64,000 nt of DNA, taken from contig OZ237737.1 in NCBI GenBank assembly GCA_965178125.1, forward strand, positions 620,001-684,000. The letters run 5' to 3'. Source of the DNA: Bilabrum cf. latius (taxonomy: Eukaryota; Bigyra: Bicosoecida; Bigyra; Bicosoecida). Below, piece after piece: positions 50,501 through 61,843 of this stretch. The notes under the pieces were generated by a model that made no database searches, had not been told where the DNA came from, and saw only the letters and a list, made by a program, of their open reading frames with translations. Position numbers and translations under genes: made by a program. Position 1 is the stretch's first letter. The number at the start of each line of letters is the position of its first letter.

Positions 50501-53500
50501 GGCATGCCGGGCAGCCCAACCTTTGTGCCGTCACTAGCCCGAATTCCCAGCAGATCATCGTCACCACCAGAGCGTGAGACTGGCGGCACGAAGCGCCTAT
50601 CAGGCTCCAGAGGGTCGCCGGCTTCAGACGGCGTGCCATGTGTGGCATTTCCTGGTGCATTGCTCCCAATCTGGGACCCTCCTTTGCTAGTCAAGTCTCG
50701 CAGCTTCCAGGGGTTTTGTCGCATCTGCTTGCGCTCGTCCGCTGAGAAGCCCGCTTCGATCATCTGTTTCCGCTGCTCTGCCGCAGCGACAGCCAGTCTC
50801 TCAGCGGCTCCTCCGTCCAGCCTCCGCGGTGAGCTGCTGTTCTAGGCTTGCAGCTTCATGCGGCGCTGGGCAGACCTGGCAGTGAGGGCGGAGCCTCCAG
50901 CCGGGCCAGCCTGCAGCGATCCATTTGTAACAGACGTGTGGGAGGTGCGTCGACCCCTGGGGAGCTGCAGGGGCTTCTTGCGGCGCTGAGGTGGGCGCGG
51001 CTTGGCTCTTGGTGAGACTCCAAGCGCTTTGGCTCGCCTTGAGCCATTGCCATGGGCATCTGGAGTCGACGACGCGACGATGATGGATCGATCCCCGGTG
51101 ATCGCTGCTAAATTGGCTCCCGCAATGTCCTTAGTTGTTTGCGATGTAGGGTGAAGCCTAGTGAAATCGAGCGATGGCACACCCTGGCCACCGTCTTGCC
51201 GGCCGTCCTTCACTCCCAAGCGGACGGCAGACTCGTCGAAGCTGCGCTCCACCCAAGACCAATCCAGTCCTCCTTCTGAACCGGGTTCCGCGGCCTCGTT
51301 TCTCTGGGTAGCAAACTGTGACGTGGGTGCTGCTGACGATCCTGGCGGGGCTGCCTTGCGCAGCTGCAGCGCAGCAGAAGCACCGTTGCTCTCGTCGCCA
51401 TCCTCAGCCTCCTCTCCGCCCTCGTCGCGCCAAAAGCTCACGAGGCCTCCCCAAGCACCCCCAACGATGGGGTGGGACAGACCACCTGCTGGATGGTAGC
51501 ATGCGCACGTGAGCTCAGAGTCGATCGAAATAAGCCGCCGATTGGGGGCGCCGTTGCTCAAGTTCCACAGGCGGATACTGCCATCAACCGCCCCGGTGAG
51601 CAGGCGACGCCCCTGCGCATCCAGCGAGGCGCACGTGAGCTCAATCGGGGCCGGTCTGCTAGTGGCCCCTAAGCGCAGCTCCGACCCATCCGTGTTGCTG
51701 TTGCGGTGATGCACCCTGAATGACGTGACAACTACACCGGTGCGCAGGTCCACAACAGCGACCCTGCCACCGTACCGCACCGTCACAATCTGGTCGAAGG
51801 CACCTGAGTACATGACCCTCATTACTACGTCGGCATCGCTCGCAAGCAGCACCTTATGCTTCTCCTGGGCCTCCTCGCGATAGTTCCGGAGAGCCCGCTC
51901 GTCGACGGAGCCCCGCCTCGCCCTTGCTTTCTATGCCAGCTGGTCCACCTCGTCCCCGTCCCCCTTCGTGAAAGACTTGTCGCTCTTGGACGATGGGCCA
52001 TCGGTCCGATCCCCGCGCTTCTCAGGGATGGCATCCATCAGGCGCTTGTCATCGTGGAGTGCCTGGGCCAAAGCGCTGCCGGGAGCTGCCGCAACTGCGC
52101 GGACGGCTGCCTTGGCTGCTGTCTCGTGGTTCAGCTCCACTTCTCTTACCCTCCATGCGCGCACATGGGAGCCAAACGTTATGACTGCAAGCCTCTGCAT
52201 GTCAACTGCCAGTCCCGCGCTCTGCCTAGACAAGTTGTCTTGCACCACTTGCAGCTGCCGCAGAGTGCGCGGGTCCCATACGGTCAGCCTGCCCCCCTTT
52301 GTGAGAGTGATGACCTGATGATGCACGTCATTGACCGCAACGTCCACGATGGCTTCCTGTGGCGAGGCAGAGGGTGGGGCCTCGCCCAGCTCAGCCACAT
52401 GGCTCTTTCTAACGAACGCATCCCAAAGCAGCAGCCTCCTGTCGAATCCGCACGTAACCACGCACCGTTCTGATTCGCACCACGCAAGGGCAGTGATCCC
52501 CAGAGGATGGGACATCTCAAAGCGCTTCGTAATCACGCAGTTCTTCACGTCAACTGCTTCGAGAGGCCCGCCTAGACCGGCACATAGCAATCCAAGCCCG
52601 GGTACAGGCAGGAGCTGGGTCACTGCCTCGCAAGTGAGGTTCACCATGCCATACAGCGAGGAGTCGTTTGGGCGCCAGAATCCAACACAGCCAGCAGAGT
52701 CGCCGACAGCGTACACCCGCCATGTGTCTGGGTTTTCATCTCCACTTGCATCAGCCTGCGCTGACTGTGACCGCCTCGTTGGTCGTTTCTTGCGAGATCT
52801 GCGAGATGTTGCAGGTGCCTGCGGAGCTTGAGACTGCTTTCCTCCGCTCCCACTGGTGGCCTTATTCTGTCCACCAGACTGAATTCCGGACGCTGGGACG
52901 CCACGTTTTATCCTGTCAATGATACCCTGAAGACTGCGGCGCTCGTCAAAGCCACTCGATACGAACACACTCACGCAGCACACCGCCCTCGGCACACCAG
53001 GCCCTGTTCCAAAACTAGCCATGGGGCGCAGCGTGGTGGTGGAAGGGTCATGCGCACCTACCCTCGGGCAGCTGTGCTGATCGACTGACATTATATCGAA
53101 CATACCGGGAGTTGACCCCTCCCCGTCATCGTCAAGTTCGCGCGTTGACCAGGGCACCCGTACAGCCGTGCCGACGGCTCGACCACTCGCAAGCTCGGTG
53201 CCTTGCCCAGGCATGCCAGCTCTCAGTCGATCGCCAGCCACACGGCGACCAGTGGGCCGACGCACCTGATCGTGCGCATCTCTGACCTTGACAATCGACT
53301 CATCTGCCTTGACGGTCCTGCCAAACCCGATCGCTCCCTCTACGCCAAGGGAAAAGGGACGGACCGCCTTCCCCCCGGCCCCTGCTTTGCCAGCCCCTGG
53401 CAAGAGCTCTGCACGCCGGGCGGCAGATCCTCCGAGCTGCTTCAACAGCCTGGTGGCGATAGTCTGCGCAGCCCCAAGGGCCGCGCCCCGTCTTGCAGCT

Positions 53501-56500
53501 GCGGCCACATTCATGCGCGCTGCACCCACAGAGCTGCCAAGGCCCGAGATCCCGCTGCTGTCTGTCCCAGCCGCAGCTACCTCCCGCATGGCCTGCTCCT
53601 CGTCACCCATCGCCTTTCGCTGCTGGGCAGCCGCTCGGTGGTGGCTGGCACCGCGCTTCGGTCGTCCCGACTGCAACGGCTGGGCGGCAATTTCCCGAAG
53701 AGACACGAGAGCCGCGCTTCTCCTCTCCCGCGCAGCTGCGTGTTCCGCCCCCACGTCCACTTCGGCGGCCATACTCACCCGCTGCCCCCCTGGCCCTGTC
53801 TTCTTCGACAGAGATACCTGTGTGGCTGCGTCAGCAAGATGCTTAGACTACTCTAGCAGCCCATCCAATCGCAGCTCAGTCTTCTCCTGGCCCTGCCGGA
53901 TCTTGGAGAGTTTTTGGTGCCGGGTGACCATTTCCCTCAATGAGGCAGCCCCGTCAGCCCTGTACCGGCTCAGGTTGAACACGCGACACAGCCGGTCGGA
54001 TGTCACGACGAGCAGGCACAGGCTTACCGGGTCGAAAGCTAAGCCAGCAACTGAAACGGCTGCTGTAGTCTGGTCGATCCGGTTCGTGCTGTGCCTAGTT
54101 GTGCCAAACGAGGCTGCCTGAGGCCCAACCGTGTCGTTGTACGAATTTCCGCTCGACTCGCGTGTCGATCTGTTGCCTCGCTCGACTCCATCTGGCTCGG
54201 CAGCTGCTGCCTGCGAACTGCTCCGCGAGCCGGAGTACAGGCCTTTCTTGGCATTTTTCCGACCACTGTGCGCAGCTTTGGGCTGCAGTGCGGCCGCGAC
54301 AATCTGGCGTGCCTTAGCTCTAGCTTCTCCCAGAGTCATACCAGCCAAAGCTGGGTCGGAGCCGAGCTTCCTGCTAGCAACAGCGCGACGCTTCTGATCC
54401 GCCAAGTCATCCACAGCTGAAGAGCCGAGATGACCGGTGACTGTTGGTCGAACGACGTTTCCATGTTCGTCACATAGACCAAACTCGGCAGGTTTGTCTG
54501 AAAACGGCAGGGCATGCTTGGGAGGGTTTGCCCTGGTGCCCACATCAAGCGTGAGGGCGTGCTGCAGCGTATCTGCCCACAAATGCACGGCATTCGTTCG
54601 GTACCCCACGGCGTACCCTTGCAGGGCAGGCAGCAGAACGAAGCAATTCGGTCGAACTCCGCCGTTTTCGGCCAGGACAGACGAGCCTGGCGTGGTCGGG
54701 TTGGGCGTCTCGATCATGTAGGTGGCTTGCGCCCGCTGGACCGCCAAGGCATTCCCAGCCTCCCGCAATAGGAAACTCACGTACTCAGCGAAGCTCAGGG
54801 TCTACGATGAGTCTGCATCCATTCGGTGGAAGCTCGCAACGATTGCTTCCGCTGGCAAAGTGCTGAGGCGAGTGAGCAGACCCACAAACTCTGTCTCTGT
54901 GATTCCCTCCTGCGGATGCAGCACACCGGCGCCGATCGCCATTCCATGAGAGCTTGCAGCACCAGACATGTCAGCCCCATTGCTTCCATCGGCATTGCTC
55001 CCATCCGCACCGCTGCTGCCGTGCGTGCTGGATATGTGCCGGAACAGGGGCTCAAGCACAGGCAAGTGGGCCGTGATGTCATTAATGGGATCTGCCTCGA
55101 AAGACTCCTGGAGCTGACGCAAAGCAGGAAGAGGGGTGGAAGCAAGAGCATGCCCCTGCCGAACGCCGATCTCGTAAAGGCTCTCCGCGGCCCGCGTCTC
55201 CATGGGGTACACGTCCGCATCGATCCTCCACTTCACCCGAACCGCAGCCCCAGGACAAGGAGTACCGCTGATCGAGACCTCTACTTCATCGCCATCGGAT
55301 GACCGTGATGAGAGCTGCTCGCTCTTCAAGTTGATGCTCGCCTCCACGCGGTCTAGCTGCTCGGTCGCTCCAGTTGGTGCACCGCTAGGCAGGGTACCGT
55401 GCAGCAGCAGGGGGTGCTTCAATCTCACGCGCTGGGGGGTCTAGAGCGCCTCAAGCACAGCAGGGCTGGGGCGCAGGGGGAGCCAAGTGTCAAGAGCAGC
55501 AGGTCGCGTCACCCCTCCACTCCGTCGGCGACGCCTTGCTCTTGCCGCGTCAGCTCTTGCTGCAAGTTCGACCCAGTTGTGGGCAGATATCTCTGGCACG
55601 CCACCGTTAGCGGTGGTGAAACCCACCGGCATCACGCTCGCCAGAGCCACGGCCCCGCCCCGAGATGCGACATCTCCCATCGCAAGCGCAGGACCGAATA
55701 CGTTAGAGTGGGGATCTGAGCACGGATGCACGGGGAGGCATTGCGGCACATCTCCGAGCTGGATGGTCACGCTTCTCCTCTCCATCGCGGACTTGGCGAC
55801 TGGGGCACCTGGCGCTCGCCCGGAACCGGCAGCTTCGCTCTCCGCGTCTCCTCGGCTGCTGCCGGATGCCGTAGAGGCACCATCGGCAACACTATCCCCG
55901 TCCCTCCCCGAGTCCTTGGTTGCTCCACCCTTCCCGCGAGCGCCAAACACGTTTAACACGCGCGTCGCCTTCTGCTGCGTGGACCGCTTCTTTACGCTGT
56001 GCTTCGATTGGGCGCGCTGGGTGACCTCTTCGGCCGCCGCTGCTGCAAACAGTCGGTGTCCGAACACGGCAACCCCGACGTGCAGGACACACGTACCCAG
56101 CAAGATCTGCCTGCTGGAATCGGACGCGTGCTTGGCTCCGCCCACGCGTGGAGAGGCCCCCTGCAAGATTGCTTCCTCCTCTGGCAACACAACCGAGGAC
56201 CGTCGGCCTCTTCGCACCGCTGCTCCTCTGGCAGCAGAGCTGTCCCCGCTGCCCTGCTGCCCCAAGGCTCCCGCCTCGGTGTCGAACTCGGCGTCGTCGT
56301 CAGATTCATCCAGCACTATCCTGCCCTGCTGCCTTGGCTTAGAACCCCCACCCCCGCGCCTGCCTTGCGTGCCCCCACCCTGCGACCTGCCGGCTCGCCG
56401 GTCCTGTCCCTTTCCGAGTACATGGGCTGCGGCAGAGATGCCACCGCCACGCACCGAGTACAACGACAGCTGAACCTGCGAATCAGCGCAAAAGTTGTGC

Positions 56501-58959
56501 AATCTCACTCGGAACACCTGCCTGAACTTGGGCCGAAGGGACTGGGGCACACTGACAGCCGCTGTCCTGGAGAGCAGCACCTCCTCCCGTCGCGGCTTGA
56601 TGGCAAATAGCATCTGCTAGCCAGCCTGCTACCGCTGATCAGCGTCTAGACGTGGCGCAACCAGCTGCAGCCCAACGGCGATGTCCTCGGTAGTGGTTCG
56701 CCGTTCCTCTTCCTCAGCAGCGTGCTCCGCCTGCACTGCTGCAAGGAGGGCTGTAGCAACGCTGCCGCGACGATGCCTTGCCGACCTTGCGGCAATCTGC
56801 TTGCTGCGCGCAACTGCTCGAGTGCGATCCGAGTCTGGATCGCCCGCAAACCGCACCCCCTTCTCCTCCCCTTTGCCACCGTCCTCCACCGCATCCTCAT
56901 CTCCAACTATGCCCGCGTGGTTTGCCTTCACCTCATGATGATGGGCGGCAATGCTGCCTCTTCTGTGCATGCTCTGGGCCACGTCTCCCATGCCTAGCTC
57001 AGCACTGTCTCGACCTGAGCCTCCCCCATCTGGAGAAGGCGCTCGGAGGGTTACAGAGAACCCTGTGCCCGCGCTTTCGCCCTTCTTGCCTTGGTTCGAA
57101 CCACCAAAGGCCGCCTGCTCCAAGCTGGCCACGCTGGACGTCGAGCCCCGTCTCTGCTTCTGCATCTCGATGGCCTGCTTTGACTCGTGGTGTGCAGCGC
57201 CGGAGTGCACCCGCTGGGTCATGACGGCGTCCACGCCAGATCGCAGAGCCGAGATCTTGGTGCGGGTGGAGGCCGTGACAGCCTTGGCGTCAATGCGTAG
57301 GGAAGCAGGGGCAGCGAGGCTTCCGATCGCATCGGCGCTGGCACTGCTGCGTCTTCGCTGGCTAGTCTGATTCGTTGACCTACCAAGCTTTGCGCTGGTG
57401 CCAACCTACTCCAGCTTCCTCCGGAGGATGTCCACCTGTCGGGAGGCAGGGTCCTGGGCCAGCATGTTGCCACCCGAGCTGCTCGCCCCGTGCAGCAGAG
57501 CATCGTGCAGCAGGACGAAGGAGGGGGGCCCGCCGTGCAGCATCGCGTCCAGCTGGTGCTTCCACAGCTTGGCACCCCAGCTCCTTGCCTCGAACCACGC
57601 GTCCTCCTCCATGACCTCGTGCGCCTCTGCCTCCGTCATAGGGGGGCCCCCGTTAGGAGACCCAAACATGCTACGGGCCGTCATGCCGGGAGTGGAGGCC
57701 AGCGCGCTGGTATCTAGCCCTGTGCCAACGATGGTAGAGGGGCAAAGGGGTCCGCTCACCAGCAGCCGCTTGGCAGTGAGCGCGTCCTCCACGTCAATCG
57801 ACGTCACGATGCGACCTGGGGCGGCTATTGGAGTCAGGACCACGTCTGCCTCCCCGCCCGCATCCCCTGCTTGGGACCGACTCGTGGACAAGCCGCCGTC
57901 GAGGCCGCCTTCCTGTCCCCCGTGGCCAGAGTCCCGGTCGACCATCGGAGACACGGCCGCTGCAAAGTGGGCCCCGAAACCACCGGGTGTGGGGGCAGAC
58001 CCCAATTCACCCCTGCGCCGCCTGGTGGATTTCGACCCGCCGTACCGTCCATGCCCCGAGCTACGCGCTCCGTCTCCGTCTTGCAGAGCCCAGGCGCCCC
58101 TCACCACGCGAGGACCACCCGCCACGCCCGCGCATATCGCGTCCATGGGATCGGCCATGCGAGCAAGCCCATCGATCAGTGCCTCTCTGTCGCGGAGAGC
58201 CTTAGACATGCTCCTCGACCCGGAGTCTGCGCCCCTGCCCGACCGCCTCGAGGTCGAGCTCCGCTTGGCCTCCTCTAGTCGATCCATCCTCGTGTCGGAA
58301 TCGTCGCGAAGCAGCGCGAACCGCTGTTCGACGTCGTCAGCGCGTGGAGAGACAGCACTTTGTTTCGTCTGAATGGCTACTCGCGCGGCTCGCCTGGTTG
58401 TCTGCGTGCTTTCCCTCCCTATGCCCATCGTGGCGACGACCTCGGCTCCCAGCACCGAGCGCAACAAGCGGCTTCGCTTCTGAAACGTTCGTCTTGTCCA
58501 TTGCTTGAACCCGCGCCAGCGATTGGCAGCAGCTCTGTCATTGGCTAGAAGTTCGGCTTGCTTGTAGTCAAACTCTCCGGTCGATTCGGTGGAAGCTGAG
58601 CGAAGCCTATCAGCTCCGCCTGCCTTTGGGCTAGAGGTACGCTTTTGGTGATCACGAAGCGCATCTGCGGCATCATCGCGCTTTTTGAGCTCGTACTTCT
58701 CAACATGCTCAGCCAAAGCCTGGGCAACATGAACAGCACGAGCAAGGGGCCGCAAGTCTGCCTCGTTTATCTCAATCGTTAGAGTAACGCTCGATAGCGT
58801 CGTCCTGTCCTCGCTGATCGCATATGGGCCTGGATGAATAGAGTTCATCTTTGTGACGCAGTGCGGGTTGTATGCCCGGACCACTACTGCCGCGTTTCTT
58901 GTTTGGAGCTTTGTGAATCGGCCAACGGATCCATGCGGTCGCAACCGCCGCAACCTCAT
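47542..58959 (-). CDS. 3805-aa C2 / EF-hand / WD40 protein (CFAP337/WDR49-like architecture)
   Basis: One frame from ATG 58959 to TGA 47542 with ten TAGs (57406, 56629, 56617, 55441, 54802, 53848, 51931, 50842, 50419, 50389) and no TAA or TGA. Around residue 790 is a C2-like core (SRTAAVSVPQSLRPKFRQVF, then QLSLYSVRG). At about residue 1380 an EF-hand loop reads DADSSQTLSFAE with TAG as loop position 6. WD-type blades follow from ~1400 onwards, e.g. LTCASLDAQGRRLLTGAVDG, VVTCGFDRRLLLWDAF, LSWLATGSSDGQLVLWN and VGYENGCARIFDVRNLE. Basic coiled coils such as KQDEIEKENRRRADMMARA separate the blades. EF-hand plus WD40 is the arrangement of WDR49/CFAP337-type ciliary proteins, so a ciliary role is inferred. 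The true start could be further in (the Met of MNSIHPGPYAI) or upstream through an intron (see 59032). Confidence 0.75.
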
Positions 58960-59031
58960 GGTCGCACCACGGCGACCACAGGACTTTCTTTGCGGATTGA
59001 ACGTCTAATCATCAAATTATCAATGATTTCA

Positions 59032-60888
59032 TCAGGCAGAGTCGGCTGCACGGCGGCCGGCCGCTATTTCTTCGCCCTGCGGCTGGACGTGACTGTCGCT
59101 CGTCCCAACACCCGCTGCACCGCCGTCCTCATGTTTCTTCGCGGCATCCTGCCTCCTCCAGTACCCTTGCACCAGCTCCTCATCCCGCTCCTGGGGCGGC
59201 CGCCCCGACGCCACGCGTGGCCCGCACAGCCCCCCCACGCACCCCACTCTCGGCCTCATCACCAGCCCCTTGTCCTCGTCGTCATCCACCTCTGCCGCGC
59301 CCAGGGAGGAAGACGAGCCGTTGGGCGCACCTGCGGGGGCCGTGCCACCACTAGCGGAGGAGGACGCCGCGTTGCGTTCCCATGCCTCACGCCTGTCCTC
59401 GATCGGAGCCTCGAAGGGGTACTCGCTGGTGAGACCCAGGGGCTGGGGTGGGGGCGGCTGCAGCACCGGCAGCACCACCGTGCTCTCGGGCTCGAGGGAG
59501 ACTCCCCGAGCGAGCTTGAGCCTGTCTTTGTTCTTGCTGGCGAACGCCATCGGCAGGTAGTGCTGCTGCACGCCGGTGTTCGCATCGATGACCACCACCG
59601 TGCGCAGGTCGGCTCCCTGTTTCTGACGCCTGAGCCTCCGCTACGCCCTGCGGCGAGCTCGACGGATGGCCGCGGCCGCTTTCTGCTGCCGTTCCTCCTC
59701 CTCTCTCTCCTCCCGCTCCAGCCTCTCTCTCTCCTCCGGATCCAGGGCCGCCATGGCGATTCCCCCGCTGGCTCGCCTCCCGCCGTGGCTCCGCCTCGGC
59801 GCGCCCTTCCCCAGGTCAGCCCCTGGACCCCCACCAGCAGCCCCGGAAATCGCCCTGGCAGACCCGGCAATATCCCCGCTCGCCTCGCGCTGATCCGGTC
59901 CAGTGTTCCCCAGTAGGGCCCCCTGCTGATCGTCAGACTCGGAGTCGTCATCATCCATGTGGGACAGCTGCCCCACAAGAGAGAACAAGCCGCCCTTCCT
60001 GGCGGGCGCAGAGGACAGCAGGAAACTGCCCTTGTGGCGGAGGGTGCCACCGCCTGATGCGCCGGGGGCCGAGCCATCACCTCTAGCACGCAAGCCGGGT
60101 GGCATCTCACCCATCTCGTTGCCGTCCCCCCCGGCCCCCGCCCCGCCACCCACAGGCACCACTGTGGCCGGCCCCGGGGCCCTCCTCACCTGCGAGCCAG
60201 CATTCCCGCCCGTGTCGGGGCCCGCAGCCCCGGTTGCCTGGTCCAGCAGTGCTTGTGCCAGGTCGGACCCCTCCAGCCCCGCCTCCACCCGCGGGCTCAT
60301 GGCCTCGAGCATCTCCATCACGCTCGCCACCAGCTCCCCGCAGACCACACCCTCCAGGTCGTGCTCCACGGGGATGCGCTTCTGCGGCAGCCTCGCGAGG
60401 CCCATGAGCACCTCTTGCTCCGAGAGCTGCCCGTCCCCGTCCTTGTCTACCAGCCTGAGGAAGCCCCTTGCATCCGCCTCGGTGACCGACTTGCCCCTGA
60501 TGTCTGATAGCAGGGCGCGCACCTCGCTGGCTTCGATGTACCCACTGCGGTCCTGGTCCGCTCGCTAGAAGGAGCGGTGCACCTCCACTGCCACCTGAGG
60601 GGGCACCTGCCTCACTGCGGCCCACACGCGGGGCAACAGCATGTGCACCAGCTTGCGGCCGAAGGGAGTGAGGTCTGCGCGACCCATCGTGCGCCAAATG
60701 GGAGGAGCGGTGCCTGCAGTGGCAGATGTGCCCCCACTCCGCACGCTAGACCCGTCGTCCGATGCCCCGCTCGCGGCAAACTCGCCGGCTCGGGTTAGTC
60801 GGGAGGCCCCGGGAGGCTTGACCACGCCAGGAGCAGCATCACCCGCGCGACCCAAGCTGCGAGATGACGTGGACACTGTGGGGCGCAT
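59032..60888 (-). CDS. EF-hand protein with disordered tail, possibly 5' part of the giant gene
   Basis: ATG 60888 to TGA 59032, 618 aa, TAGs at 60565 and 59641. It has two clear EF-hands, DQDRSGYIEASE and DKDGDGQLSEQE, spaced as a pair and followed by long Gly/Pro/Ser-rich and Glu/Arg-rich helical stretches. A conserved-looking segment is RTVVVIDANTGVQQHYLPMA. It lies in the same strand and frame as the 3805-aa gene and only 72 bp upstream of its ATG. It may therefore be a separate gene with a very short spacer, or one gene whose intron removes the TGA. I cannot decide from sequence alone. Confidence 0.65.
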
Positions 60889-61049
60889 GGTCTATCTGGC
60901 ACGATTCGCCCTGAAGCGGGGCATCTGCGGTGCCCATGTAATCCCTCTCGCGGCGCAGTCAAGCAAACCGTTGAAAATGTCGTGTCTCGCATCTGTTCTC
61001 TACAGGATCAAACGGCGAACAACATACTGCGATGCTGAAACGGATACAT

Positions 61050-61396
61050 TTAGCAGTCCACGGGCAGTGCCATGGCGCACTTGGCCCGATCATCTGGCAA
61101 GCAAGGCAAACAGCTCACATGCGACCCAGTTTCTTCCAGTTCTCGGAGCCTTGCTACCAATGGAGATAGCTTCAGACCAGCTATACCTGGCTCGCACAGC
61201 CACAATCGATCCTCGTGCTGCAGGATGATCGCTAAGTGTGACCATCCGCTCAAAGCTTGTCGCTGCACGGAAAAGTAGGCCCCGTTCGACGTCGATACCA
61301 CACCCCGTATCAGACCGGGCTACAGCGACCCTACGGTTGTATGGACCTGCTTTCGAATCAATAACAGATCACCAGAACGCAAATCACCAGCATGTA
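61050..61396 (-). CDS. Probable last exon of a papain-like-fold (NlpC/P60 or lipoprotein-type) protein
   Basis: After a good acceptor (ccccgcag at 61397) the frame reads HAGDLRSGDLLLIRKQ, then GWSHLAIILQHEDRLWLCEP, ending TAA at 61050. GDLLLIR and SHLAIIL are the two blocks that mark the nucleophile-side strand and the His-containing strand of permuted papain-like folds in many eukaryotic and viral-type families, but the Cys cannot be placed. One TAG (in SL-Q-PGLIRG) is in frame. Upstream exons were not resolved. Confidence 0.4.
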
Positions 61397-61843
61397 CTGC
61401 GGGGAGCGATCCCCAAGCGCCCATTCGGGCGAAAAATTGGCAGACGAAACCGCAACCAATGGATTGCGGTTTTTCGCGCTTGGTTTGTGATTTGACACGT
61501 TACTCGAATTGCTGGGTCCGCCCGCGTCACCCTTCTGGGCGTCACCAAGAGGCAACCTTCCTGTTTAGTGCAAGGTACGCATTGTAAGAACACCATTACA
61601 TCCACCTACAGGAAAATTGCTGGCATGAACGGTTGCATTGAGAGGCCTGCAGAGATGCATCCTGCTTCTCGAAGAAGAGTGTTCGCAGCAACATTGCGCT
61701 GCGAATGGTGCTGCATACCGACTTGATTCGCTTTCCTCTCGTTTTGTCCTTTTTAGATCGCAGATAAGCGCTGTTCGCTCTGCCCTGCCATTCTCAGCGA
61801 TCGTGTCGAACAGCTGTGGTTCGCGCTGACCTCATAAATTATA
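61397..61843. other. Region between papain-like exon and 5-phosphatase gene
   Basis: 447 bp. It must hold the promoter of the plus-strand 5-phosphatase gene and probably the unresolved 5' exons of the minus-strand gene. I could not support any single exon here. Confidence 0.4.
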
